A stretch of 64,000 nt of DNA from JANMCE01 sp963791625 (GTDB taxonomy: Bacteria > Actinomycetota > Acidimicrobiia > Acidimicrobiales > Ilumatobacteraceae). The position numbers and the translations under genes were made by a program. Below, piece by piece: positions 1-8,227 of the stretch (the stretch's first letter is position 1; each line of letters starts with the position of its first letter). The notes below the pieces were generated by a model, which had not been told where the DNA came from, searched no databases, and was given only the letters and a program-made list of their open reading frames with translations. The stretch covers positions 372,001-436,000 of the forward strand of contig CAWBTA010000015.1 of NCBI GenBank assembly GCA_963791625.1. The letters are read 5' to 3'.

Positions 1-123
1 CTCGAGACGTACCCCGGTCGAAGCTTCAATGGCCGGGGCCTGTTTGGCGATTAACTGCACGAGCGCGCCGCCCACGTTGCCGCAGCCAAGTACGCCGATA
101 CGAACCGTATTATCGAGTGTCAC
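1..123 (-). CDS. hom: Homoserine dehydrogenase, N-terminal 41 codons (runs off window)
   Basis: Only the first 41 codons are present; the gene continues past base 1. The translation from the GTG at 123 contains VRIGVLGCGNVGGALVQLI, the Rossmann NAD(P)-binding motif (GxGNVG) with which actinobacterial homoserine dehydrogenases begin. The enzyme reduces aspartate semialdehyde to homoserine on the route to threonine and methionine. The assignment is strengthened by lysA and argS upstream on the same strand, since lysA, argS and hom lie close together in Corynebacterium and Mycobacterium. It starts 48 bases after the glycosyltransferase stop. Another NAD-binding enzyme cannot be excluded from so short a piece. 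Confidence 0.7.
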   Translation of the reverse strand, partial: MTLDNTVRIGVLGCGNVGGALVQLIAKQAPAIEASTGVRLE

Positions 124-171
124 GGGCGAAGAAGCTATCGGCAACGCCGGCTTATCCGCTTTGCATTACCC

Positions 172-1242
172 TCAAAACTCGGCGGCCACCAGGTTCTGGG
201 TGAGGATATCGACATAGTTCTGGTCGTTGAAGTGCTCCGCTACAAAGGCTCGGGCCTGGTCGGCCATGGCCGAAAGCCGGGTCGGGTCGGCCAGCGCCGC
301 CTCGATCGTTTCGTGCATCGCCTCAGGGTTTTCGGGGGCGACTCCGATAATGAGCCCCCTCGCCGCATACTCGGCCAGGTCACCAGCGGTTGCTGTGGCA
401 ACGACGGGACAGCCGCAAGCCATAGCCTCCCAGACGACGGTGAGGCCTGAGCCGTGATTGTCGGCGATAAGCGGCACGACCGTGAGGCACGCGGCCCTAT
501 ACATGTCGCGCAGTTCCTTCAGACTCTGGTGTCCGATGGTCATGTTGGCTGGCAGCCGCTTCGGGTAGACAGGCGAAGACAGGCCCGATGGCATCGACGA
601 CATCGCGCAGACATCGACGAGCACCGCGATGTCCTCGACGGCTTCGGCCAGGGTCACGTAGTCACGGTCGACCAGCCCCGCGCTGACTACGAGCGGCGGA
701 TCGTGGCGGTGGGCAGCGTCGATGGGCGAGAAGAACGTGAGGTCAATGACGGCAGGGAGCACCAGCACCGTCGGACACGAGGGGCCCCCAAGCTCGCGGA
801 GATGACGCGCCTTATCGTCGGTGATGACCACGAAGGATGTCACGCAGCGCTTCACCGCCAACAGCAGCCTGGTGGAGCGGACGCGTTCGGGCCACATGAC
901 CGACACCACCAGCGCCGGTCGCTTGCGACGGAGCATGGTAAGGAGGGCAACGGCGAACCCCAGGTCTTCGCCGGTTGCATAGACCAGCTCGCCGGTCTTG
1001 ACCCGACGGGCGACGCTGTGGGCGATCGACCAGACGCCGACGTTGGAGTAGAAGCGCGACGCAACGGAGAACAGCAGACGCCACGGCCGACTCGGCGCCA
1101 CGCACGTCGACGGCGATACAACGGTTGCGCCGAGGCGGTCGCACACGTCACCCAGGATGTGCTTGGGGCTTTCGTCGTTTTCGGCTTGGCGTGCCATGGC
1201 CGCGAAATCAAAATCTCGGGCCAGCACTACGAATCGCGGCAC
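172..1242 (-). CDS. Glycosyltransferase, GT4-like (GT-B fold)
   Basis: A 356-residue protein. The C-terminal half carries the nucleotide-sugar binding region of family 4 glycosyltransferases: VVWEAMACGCPVVATATAGD followed by a tail typical of the family (PEAMHETIEAALADPTRLSAMADQ). The N-terminal half is the acceptor-side Rossmann domain. An upstream in-frame ATG at 1332 exists, but the GTG at 1242 is preferred because AGGAAGGG lies about 8 bases before it and the protein then begins VPRFVVLARDFD, like other family members. Donor and acceptor sugars cannot be told from sequence. It follows the GNAT gene after 116 bases and precedes hom. Confidence 0.8.
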   Translation of the reverse strand: MPRFVVLARDFDFAAMARQAENDESPKHILGDVCDRLGATVVSPSTCVAPSRPWRLLFSVASRFYSNVGVWSIAHSVARRVKTGELVYATGEDLGFAVALLTMLRRKRPALVVSVMWPERVRSTRLLLAVKRCVTSFVVITDDKARHLRELGGPSCPTVLVLPAVIDLTFFSPIDAAHRHDPPLVVSAGLVDRDYVTLAEAVEDIAVLVDVCAMSSMPSGLSSPVYPKRLPANMTIGHQSLKELRDMYRAACLTVVPLIADNHGSGLTVVWEAMACGCPVVATATAGDLAEYAARGLIIGVAPENPEAMHETIEAALADPTRLSAMADQARAFVAEHFNDQNYVDILTQNLVAAEF

Positions 1243-1358
1243 TCGTCGTTCCCTTCCTGGGCTGTCCGGTGTCTCCCGTGACGGGGCTGCCCGGGTCACC
1301 TTACCGATGGACCCAAAATTCGGAATGGGCAAATCGACTGATTCGAGTTAAGGAATCG

Positions 1359-2009
1359 TCAGGTGACTTCCGGGGTGGCGACGTAACGCCAGCCGAGGTC
1401 GGCGAAACCAGCCGCTTCGGCCACCTTGGCCGACGCATGGTTGTCCAGCAGGTGCACATAGGTAGGGACCGCAGCGTCGGCCAGAATGCGACGCGCCGCG
1501 GTGGCGACCAGACGACGGGCGACGCCTCTGCCGCGAAGAGAGGGTTCGGTGACGACCGAAATCTCATGACCGAAGGCGTTGTGGATCTTTCGCCCGACGC
1601 CAGCACCGTAGTGACCCTGGTCGTCCCACTCGATCAACACATCGCCGTTGAACGGTTTCAGCCAGGCCGGAACACGCGTGTCGGTCGTTGCCACCCACTC
1701 GCCGATGTCGTCACCGGGCGGCGAAGTGAGGTTCCAGCGGAAGGCACCAACCATCAATCCGAGCGTGTCGGCAAGGTCAGCTGGGTCGACATGTTTCAAC
1801 CGATCGGTCACGACCGATGCCTGACCGGGTGCGACGCTGAGCACCGCGAAATCGTCACGCGCGACCCCGACGACCGGCAGCAGGTTTCCGTCCCAGCCGG
1901 GCTTGGTTCGCAGGTCGGATTCGAGAACAACGATGCCCGACGCGGCCGTCGGCCAACCGCCGAACCATGCTTCAAGGTGGCGACGGACGGCATCGGGCAG
2001 TTGATTCAT
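1359..2009 (-). CDS. GNAT-family N-acetyltransferase
   Basis: A 216-residue protein with the acetyl-CoA binding motif A of the GNAT superfamily near residue 155 (VVTEPSLRGRGVARRLVATA, Q/RxxGxG/A type) and a C-terminal segment (LDNHASAKVAEAAGFADLGW) typical of FR47-like members. The N-terminal 90 residues are less conserved. Its ATG overlaps the stop of the ABC permease gene (ATGA), so it is probably translated with the exporter. Substrate unknown; a role in modifying the exported molecule or in resistance would be speculation. Confidence 0.75.
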   Translation of the reverse strand: MNQLPDAVRRHLEAWFGGWPTAASGIVVLESDLRTKPGWDGNLLPVVGVARDDFAVLSVAPGQASVVTDRLKHVDPADLADTLGLMVGAFRWNLTSPPGDDIGEWVATTDTRVPAWLKPFNGDVLIEWDDQGHYGAGVGRKIHNAFGHEISVVTEPSLRGRGVARRLVATAARRILADAAVPTYVHLLDNHASAKVAEAAGFADLGWRYVATPEVT

Positions 2010-3631
2010 CTCCGAGGGTCTACCAGCTCGATCAGTTCGGGTTCACGTTGCACCAACCGACTGGCCGCCATTTTGGTGGCGACTGACCACAGCAGATACC
2101 CATAGGGAACCGCGACCAAACCCACGACGGCGCACGCCGCGGCATGATTCCGCCACACGAAGAGCGCGATGGCGAGGGGCGATAGCAGCAGCGCCATCGC
2201 CAGCAGCCCAAGCATACCGAGCAGCGGCGCAATGCAGCCCTGGCCGGAGTTCTTGACGGCGAAGGGGTTGGTGCCCTCAGGCACGCGCATTGGCGCAATA
2301 ACCGAGATCAGACCGGCTGCGCCCATACCCGCAAGCGAAGACGCGCATCCAACGAGCAGCGCGGCCGGAAGATACGCCCAGCCTTTCGTGAGAGCCGCGA
2401 GGGTGGTCGATGTCACGAAGATCATGGGCAGCGCGAAGATGCCGGTGCCGAGACTTCGTCCCTTGACCAGGTCGGTAGGCGAGGCACCGGACATGAGGTC
2501 AAACCACAGCGCCCGACCATCCATGCCGAACAGGTTGATGCCCGACAGCACCAGCAACCAACTGGCACCGGCGCCGTAGAGCACCGCCGAGTTCGGTCCC
2601 TTGCCCGCATTGTTGAGGAACGGGAACACGACGCCGATTGCGATCGACATGATCATGCTGACCCGGCGTCGCGGTTCACGAAGGGTGAAGAGGACCTGCC
2701 GCGCCGCTACTGCGCCGGTTGCGGTGCGGGGCATCCAACGAATGGCAGGCGGGAAGAGAGGCGAGCTGGAGACCCGTACCTTTTGCGGGGTGTCGCTGGC
2801 AGGCGACTGCTCTCCCATCCGGGCCAATGCCCACAGGTACGCCGCCAGGAGCGCGGCAAAACCGACAAGACCGATCGCCAGTCCGCCGGTTGCGGCAGCA
2901 ACGTGACCCCGCCCGCCATTGACCATTGCCCGGCCGAGCGCGCCGACCGGAGTCCAACTGGCGACGCGACCGAAGGTTCGCAGGCGAGCACCGTCGGCGT
3001 CGCTGAAGTAGCGCAGAATGACCTGCATCGCGATGCCCGAGAGGCCGGCGAGGCTAGCAAGCGCGATAGCCGCGTCTCGACCCTTGCGACTGTTCATGGC
3101 CCGGGCGAACAACGTCGGTAACAACCTCGCACTGACCAGCAGCGTGACAACCAGCACGGCCCCAGCGGTGGCCGCAAGCACGGCACCGACCACCGACCGG
3201 GATGCACCGATGACGGCTCCCAATGTCGCCACGCCGACTCCGAGCGGGACAGGCCCAATCATGCTGGCTGTCACCAGACCGACCGCCAGTGTGCGACGGG
3301 GAATGGGATACGGCGTGAGGTTGGCGAGGGGAAGCGAATCGTCGATGCCACCGGCGACAAGTGGACCGATGATGGCAAGTACCCACACGACCGCGGCTGC
3401 GATGGTGAGGCCGAGTCGGTGGTCGGCGAACGTGGCCGACCGAGCGGCGATGCCTCCCGCGAAACCGCCTACGCCAAGAGCCAGGGAGAACATGATGCTG
3501 AGCACCATGGCCGCGACCTGGCCGCCACCGCGCCGGAAACCGTTGCGCCACAACCGCCACTTCAAGCGAACCAGGCTGCTCGCTTTGACCGGTCGCGCCG
3601 CCATTGGCGCCGGAATCGAAGTCGCAATCAT
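2006..3631 (-). CDS. ABC-2 type transporter permease
   Basis: A 541-residue, very hydrophobic protein with roughly ten predicted membrane segments and no nucleotide-binding motif. It starts MIATSIPAPMAARP at the ATG that overlaps the ATPase stop codon (ATGA at 3628-3631), and its own stop overlaps the next ATG. The open frame extends upstream into the ATPase gene, but that part is arginine-rich antisense-like sequence and not real. With the ATPase it forms an export system; the substrate is not evident. No frameshift seen. Confidence 0.75.
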   Translation of the reverse strand: MIATSIPAPMAARPVKASSLVRLKWRLWRNGFRRGGGQVAAMVLSIMFSLALGVGGFAGGIAARSATFADHRLGLTIAAAVVWVLAIIGPLVAGGIDDSLPLANLTPYPIPRRTLAVGLVTASMIGPVPLGVGVATLGAVIGASRSVVGAVLAATAGAVLVVTLLVSARLLPTLFARAMNSRKGRDAAIALASLAGLSGIAMQVILRYFSDADGARLRTFGRVASWTPVGALGRAMVNGGRGHVAAATGGLAIGLVGFAALLAAYLWALARMGEQSPASDTPQKVRVSSSPLFPPAIRWMPRTATGAVAARQVLFTLREPRRRVSMIMSIAIGVVFPFLNNAGKGPNSAVLYGAGASWLLVLSGINLFGMDGRALWFDLMSGASPTDLVKGRSLGTGIFALPMIFVTSTTLAALTKGWAYLPAALLVGCASSLAGMGAAGLISVIAPMRVPEGTNPFAVKNSGQGCIAPLLGMLGLLAMALLLSPLAIALFVWRNHAAACAVVGLVAVPYGYLLWSVATKMAASRLVQREPELIELVDPRR

Positions 3632-4458
3632 CGGACGGGTTGGTCGAGCCAGCCGAGCGAATCGCTGGCGACCGTCGAACCGCCGACCAAGTGGATGAAC
3701 GCGTCTTCCAGTCGGCCGCCGTTGCGTAACGCGTCGATGGGGCCGTTGGCCACGATACGTCCGCCTGCGATGACGGCGACGTGATCGCACATGCGCTCGA
3801 CGAGATCCATCACATGGCTCGACATGATGACGGTGCCACCTGAGGCGGTGTAGCGCTCGAGCACGTTGCGCATGTTGACGGCCGAGACCGGGTCGATACC
3901 TTCGAACGGCTCGTCGAGAACAAGCAAGGGGGGACGATGCAACAACGCGCACACGAGCGCGGTCTTCTTCCGCATGCCATGGCTGTAGTCGACAATGAGT
4001 TTGTCGGCGTCGTCCTTCAAGCCGAGCACCTCCAGCAGTTCACCGGAACGGGCCAGTACCTGGTCCTCGGGCATGCCGCGCAGCAGACCGGCGTAGAGGA
4101 GCATCTCGTTGGCAGAGAGTCGTTCGAAAAGCAACAATCCGTCCGGGACCAGACCGAGCCGAGCCTTGACGTTGGCCGGGTTGGGCCACACGTCGACACC
4201 GTCGATGCGCACCTGCCCGGCATCTGGCCGCAACAGGCCAGTAGCCATGCGCAGCGTGCTGGTCTTACCCGCCCCGTTCGGACCGACGAGCCCGAAGAAA
4301 CTGCCGCGAGGAATGGCGAGGCTCAAGTTGTCGACCGCGGTTTTCTGGCCGAAGCGCTTCGCGAGCCCGAAGATGTCGAGTGCCCCGACCAACGGCGCCG
4401 CAAAGCTTGAGGGCGCGGATTGCAGGGAAGACGGGGCGGGGGGCGGCATCATCGACAT
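3628..4458 (-). CDS. ABC transporter ATP-binding protein (exporter type)
   Basis: Has every nucleotide-binding element: Walker A GPNGAGKT, the Q-loop region, a signature-like SHGMRKK in place of LSGGQ, Walker B LLVLDEPFEGID, and a switch histidine in IMSSHVMD. This layout (degenerate signature, EPFEGID) is common in ABC-2 drug or lipid exporters. Three ATGs are possible at the start; 4458 is chosen because AAAGGA lies 8 bases upstream, while the ATG at 4467 has that motif directly against it. Followed with ATGA overlap by the permease; the argS stop is 91 bases upstream. Confidence 0.82.
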   Translation of the reverse strand: MSMMPPPAPSSLQSAPSSFAAPLVGALDIFGLAKRFGQKTAVDNLSLAIPRGSFFGLVGPNGAGKTSTLRMATGLLRPDAGQVRIDGVDVWPNPANVKARLGLVPDGLLLFERLSANEMLLYAGLLRGMPEDQVLARSGELLEVLGLKDDADKLIVDYSHGMRKKTALVCALLHRPPLLVLDEPFEGIDPVSAVNMRNVLERYTASGGTVIMSSHVMDLVERMCDHVAVIAGGRIVANGPIDALRNGGRLEDAFIHLVGGSTVASDSLGWLDQPVR

Positions 4459-4549
4459 GGCGGGCATCCTTTGGGTGACTGTCGTTATCGCATGGCGGCG
4501 GCATCCGAACCATCAACCTACGGGATGACCGGAATCTTCCGTGGTCCTG

Positions 4550-6277
4550 CTACATCCGTTCGGGAACGTTGATGCCGAGAAGCCCGAGACCAGTCGTTAG
4601 TACTCGAAGAGTCAACTCGCAAAGCGTGAGTCTGCTGCGCCGTACGTCGGTGGGCACGTCGTCCTTCATGACGGGGCAGGCGTCGTAGAACGATGTGAAG
4701 GTCTGCGCCAGATCAAACAGGTACGTGCACAGGCGGTGCGGGCCGAGCTTGTCGATGGTGTCGTGCACGGCGGCGTCGAAGGCGAGCAATGACATCGCGA
4801 GCGCCCGCTCCTGGGGTGCGTCAACGTTGATGGCCGTACCTGCGAGATCGGCCGCTTCATCACCAGCCCGGCGGACGATGGAAGCGATACGTGCACAGGC
4901 GTATTGGAGGTAGGGCGCGGTGTTGCCTTCGAAGGCAAGCATCCGATCCCAGTCGAACACGTAGTCCTTCACGCGGTCGTTGGAGAGGTCCGCGTACTTC
5001 ACTGCGCCCAATCCGACGGCGCGGGCAACGGCAGCGCGTTCGTCGCCGATGATGTCGTTGGTGCGCTTGTCGAGTTCGGCGTTCGCACGCGAGACGGCCT
5101 CATCCAGTAGGTCGACGAGGCGGATGCTTTCGCCCGTTCGGGTGCGGTACATCTTCTTGTCGCTCCCAAGCACACTGCCGAAAGGAACGTGCACGGCGCG
5201 GGCGGGAGGCTGCAGCCAGCCGGCCATCTCGGCCACTTTCCAACACATGGCGAGGTGGACTGCTTGCGGGGCGCCGACGACGTAGATCAGCCATGTCGCG
5301 TTCAGCCGGCCGACTCGATCGCGCACGGTTGCGAGGTCGGTGGCGGCGTAGCCGAAGCCACCGTTGCGGTTCTTTACGATGAGCGGCTGCGGATTGCCTT
5401 CACGACCCACGTAACCGGGCGGAAACGCGCACCAAGCGCCGTCGTCGAGCACCAAGAGGTCGGCCGCTTTCAGGTCATCGACCACGTCGTTCAGGAGGGG
5501 GTTGTAGAAGCTCTCCCCCACGATGTCGTTTGGTGTCAGGAGCACACCGAGTTTGTCGTAGACCTCCTGGAAGTACGCCGCCGATTGGGCGACCAGAATG
5601 TCCCAGAGGCGAAGGGTTTCAACGTCACCTGACTGCAGCGAGACAACTCGGTTTCGGGACCGTTCCTTGAATTCGTCGGTGGCATCGAACTTGACGCGGG
5701 CGGCCTTGTAGAAATCACCCAGGTCGCCAATGCTCAGGTCCTCCACCCCTGCGGTCTGATGCATGTCAACAAGATGCTCAATCAGCATGCCGTACGACAA
5801 GCCCCAATCACCGACGTGGTTCTCACGGACGACGGTGTGGCCGACGAACTCGAGCAGGCGCACGATGGCGTCGCCGATGATGGTCGAACGCAAATGGCCG
5901 ACGTGCATTTCCTTGGCGACGTTGGGCGCCGAGTAGTCGACGACCACGGTCTCGGGGTTGGCTGCGGTGCGCACGCCAAGTCGTTCATCGGTCGCAAGGT
6001 TGGTGACGAGTTGCGACACGAGGGGGTCGGCGAGGGTGATGTTGAGGAAGCCGGGCCCGGCGATTTCCACCTCGGCCACGTCGGCCAGATCGAGATGGGA
6101 AATGAGCTCGACAGCTACCTCACGCGGATTGCGGCCCAGCCGTTTGGCCAGCGGCAGGATGCCGTTCGACTGGTAGTCGGCCCGGTCGGACGGCCTTGTG
6201 ACAGGGTCGGCACCGGGTTCGAAGTGGTCATACGCGGCCTGTAACGCGGCGTTGAGGAAGAGGATCGGGTCAGCCAT
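4550..6277 (-). CDS. argS: Arginyl-tRNA synthetase
   Basis: A 575-residue class I aminoacyl-tRNA synthetase that charges tRNA-Arg. The N-terminal additional domain (residues 1 to about 110) is followed by the HIGH-type motif in KEMHVGHLRSTIIGDAIVRL, the arginine-specific catalytic core, the degenerate KMSKS region (FGSVLGSDKKMYRTRTGE) and the C-terminal DALR anticodon-binding domain ending LLGINVPERM. Length is normal. It lies 47 bases downstream of lysA, the conserved lysA/argS neighbourhood of actinobacteria. A tRNA-Arg gene lies just beyond lysA, which is probably coincidence. Confidence 0.95.
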   Translation of the reverse strand: MADPILFLNAALQAAYDHFEPGADPVTRPSDRADYQSNGILPLAKRLGRNPREVAVELISHLDLADVAEVEIAGPGFLNITLADPLVSQLVTNLATDERLGVRTAANPETVVVDYSAPNVAKEMHVGHLRSTIIGDAIVRLLEFVGHTVVRENHVGDWGLSYGMLIEHLVDMHQTAGVEDLSIGDLGDFYKAARVKFDATDEFKERSRNRVVSLQSGDVETLRLWDILVAQSAAYFQEVYDKLGVLLTPNDIVGESFYNPLLNDVVDDLKAADLLVLDDGAWCAFPPGYVGREGNPQPLIVKNRNGGFGYAATDLATVRDRVGRLNATWLIYVVGAPQAVHLAMCWKVAEMAGWLQPPARAVHVPFGSVLGSDKKMYRTRTGESIRLVDLLDEAVSRANAELDKRTNDIIGDERAAVARAVGLGAVKYADLSNDRVKDYVFDWDRMLAFEGNTAPYLQYACARIASIVRRAGDEAADLAGTAINVDAPQERALAMSLLAFDAAVHDTIDKLGPHRLCTYLFDLAQTFTSFYDACPVMKDDVPTDVRRSRLTLCELTLRVLTTGLGLLGINVPERM

Positions 6278-6324
6278 AGGGGTTGCCTATTGTCGCACGC
6301 CAGGTCGTCAGCGGGCCGAGTGGT

Positions 6325-7605
6325 TCAGAGCACGTCGTTGCGGACGAGGTCGTCGAGCGTCTCGCGCCGCACCACCAGGCGGGCGTTGCCGTCGCGCACG
6401 AACACGATGGCGGGGCGAGTGAGCTTGTTGTAGTTGGAAGCCATGGAGTGGCCGTACGCACCGGTGACCGGAGTGCACAGAATGTCGCCAACCGCGGTGT
6501 CAACGGGAACATTCGCCTCGAAGATGAGTACGTCACCACTCTCACAATGCTTACCCACCAGGCGCGCCTCCAGTGGCCTCTCGGCGAGCGGGGCGCGGGG
6601 CAGAAATGCCTCGTAGCCCGAGCCGTACAGAACAGGGCGAGGGTTGTCGCTCATGCCGCCATCCACCGCGATGTAGCGGCGGATGCCAGGCAGTTTCTTC
6701 ATCGTGCCAACGGTGTAGAGGGTCACCGCCGCACTCGCAACCAGTGCCCGACCGGGCTCAACGCTCACCGACGTGGTGACCCCGGCGGCTTCGGCTGCAG
6801 TGAGCACCGACCCGGCCCACGCCGAAATTGTTGGCGCGTGTTCATCCTCCACGTAGGCCACACCCAGCCCACCGCCGATGGTGAGGTGCGAGAGGCCGAG
6901 GGGGTTGGCGATGGCCGCCATGACGCCCATCGCCTCACCGAAGCTTTCGGCACGAAACACGTTGGACCCGATGTGGCAGTGCACGCCGATGAGCTCAACA
7001 CTTCTCGCCTGGGTAGCACGTTCGATCGCCGCATCGGCAGCACCGCTCGACACGGTGAAACCGAACTTCGAATCGTCCTGCCCGGTGGAGATGAACTCAT
7101 GGGTGTGAGCGTGCACACCCGGTGTCAGGCGGAGCTGGATTTTCACCTGCTCGCCGGTCTCCTCGTAGAGCGCGTCGAGCCGATCGAGTTCATCGAAACT
7201 GTCGACCACAATGTGATGCACGCCGGCCTTGATACCCATGCGCAACTCATAGAGCGACTTGTTGTTGCCGTGGAACACGCAGCGGTCAGCGGGCACCCCG
7301 GCGGTGAGCGCAACGTGCAGCTCGCCAATGGACGCAACGTCCAGCAAGAGACCTTCCTCGTGGGCGAGCCGCGCCATGGCGACACAAAGGAAGGCCTTCG
7401 TCGCGTACACCACGTTGTCCTGCCCAAACGCGGCGATCGCCTCGCGGCATCGGGCGCGGATGTGGTCCTCGTCGTACACGAAAAGGGGGGTGCCGAACTC
7501 GTTGGCCAGGTCGATCAGGCGGCATCCGCCGACCGTGAGTTGGCCCATATCGTCGATCGCCGCAGAGTCCGGGAGCAGATAGAACGGGATCGGGCTGGCA
7601 GACAC
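6325..7605 (-). CDS. lysA: Diaminopimelate decarboxylase
   Basis: A 426-residue PLP enzyme converting meso-diaminopimelate to lysine. Visible features: NEFGTPLFVYDE and DNVVYATKAFLC (PLP lysine) at the N-terminus of the alanine-racemase-type barrel, HCHIGSNVF, the IGGGLGVAY glycine-rich phosphate-binding loop, EPGRALVA, and the C-terminal GDILCTPVTGAYG. The frame stays open to 7698, but that would run through the tRNA-Arg gene on the other strand; the GTG at 7605 gives the usual actinobacterial N-terminus (FYLLPDSAAID). An ATG at 7548 is a less likely alternative. First gene of the argS-containing minus-strand series. Confidence 0.93.
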   Translation of the reverse strand: MSASPIPFYLLPDSAAIDDMGQLTVGGCRLIDLANEFGTPLFVYDEDHIRARCREAIAAFGQDNVVYATKAFLCVAMARLAHEEGLLLDVASIGELHVALTAGVPADRCVFHGNNKSLYELRMGIKAGVHHIVVDSFDELDRLDALYEETGEQVKIQLRLTPGVHAHTHEFISTGQDDSKFGFTVSSGAADAAIERATQARSVELIGVHCHIGSNVFRAESFGEAMGVMAAIANPLGLSHLTIGGGLGVAYVEDEHAPTISAWAGSVLTAAEAAGVTTSVSVEPGRALVASAAVTLYTVGTMKKLPGIRRYIAVDGGMSDNPRPVLYGSGYEAFLPRAPLAERPLEARLVGKHCESGDVLIFEANVPVDTAVGDILCTPVTGAYGHSMASNYNKLTRPAIVFVRDGNARLVVRRETLDDLVRNDVL

Positions 7606-7671
7606 GACCGGTGAGCCTATGGGAATCGGGGATGCGAATCCGAATGGTTTGCGGCTACCGTGTGTCGTCCC

Positions 7672-7743
7672 GCTCTCGTAGCTCAGGGGATAGAGCATTG
7701 GCCTCCGAAGCCATGAGCGCAGGTTCGAATCCTGCCGAGAGCG
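7672..7743 (+). tRNA. tRNA-Arg (anticodon CCG)
   Basis: A complete cloverleaf of 72 bases. Acceptor stem GCTCTCG/CGAGAGC, D stem GCTC/GAGC, anticodon loop CTCCGAA with anticodon CCG (codon CGG), T stem GCAGG/CCTGC with loop TTCGAAT, discriminator G. CCA is not encoded. The first anticodon-stem pair (27-43) is a T-T mismatch; all other stem pairs are intact. It stands alone between the divergently placed lysA start and the DUF4242 gene. Confidence 0.93.
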
Positions 7744-7802
7744 CTGCGTAAACGACCGGCATCACCGCCGAGAAAAGCTGGAAGCCGACGGTCCCTGCGG
7801 TT

Positions 7803-8060
7803 TTAGCCCACCGGGACGGGTCCGAATTGCTCGACGTCGATGATGACATCGGCCGGAATTCCGAGACGGGCGGCCGCCTCACGAATGGCTTCTGGGTTCG
7901 GCGCTTCGTACAGGCAGTACGTCTTTTTCTTGTCGGCCGAGAGGAATGAGTACAGCCAACGGACACCTTCGTCGTCATTAATGAGCTTGATTCGACCGTG
8001 GTCGAGGGACTCGATGTCGAGTTGTTCGGCGAAGTTTCGCTCGATGACAAACAGAGCCAT
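7803..8060 (-). CDS. DUF4242 (SCO4226-like nickel-binding) small protein
   Basis: An 85-residue protein starting MALFVIERNF behind a strong ribosome-binding site (GGGAGGGG, 5 bases before the ATG). The YCLYEAPNPEAIREAA segment followed by GIPADVIIDVEQFGP is the hallmark of the DUF4242 ferredoxin-like family, whose Streptomyces member SCO4226 binds nickel. Function in vivo is unknown. It is divergent from the large cyclase-LuxR regulator that starts 168 bases away. Confidence 0.8.
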   Translation of the reverse strand: MALFVIERNFAEQLDIESLDHGRIKLINDDEGVRWLYSFLSADKKKTYCLYEAPNPEAIREAAARLGIPADVIIDVEQFGPVPVG

Positions 8061-8176
8061 GACTGCCCCTCCCGTTGGTGACCGTGCACACGTACTTCGA
8101 ACTGCAGACTCAGCGTATACGGCTGGAGTGGAGAGTGTGCCGAATTTGCTGGCGCACGACGACCTACGGCGCGATA

Positions 8177-8188
8177 GTTAGGTCTGAC
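8177..8188. promoter_or_regulatory. Candidate operator, GTTAGGTCTGAC
   Basis: A 12-base near-palindrome (one mismatch from GTCAG-GT-CTGAC) 40 bases before the GTG of the cyclase-LuxR regulator. Related copies lie at 11721-11732 and 11776-11787. The repetition is visible in the sequence; a regulatory role is inference. Confidence 0.35.
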
Positions 8189-8227
8189 TATCTCGCTCCT
8201 GCGAGAAGTCACCGAGCCGGGGGTGAA

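Noticed and set aside
454..1281. 275-codon plus-strand frame opposite the glycosyltransferase
   Set aside because: Arg/His-rich, no motif, antisense to a conserved gene with a good start.
7606..7698. Upstream extension of lysA
   Set aside because: Would overlap the tRNA-Arg gene on the other strand and adds no conserved sequence.
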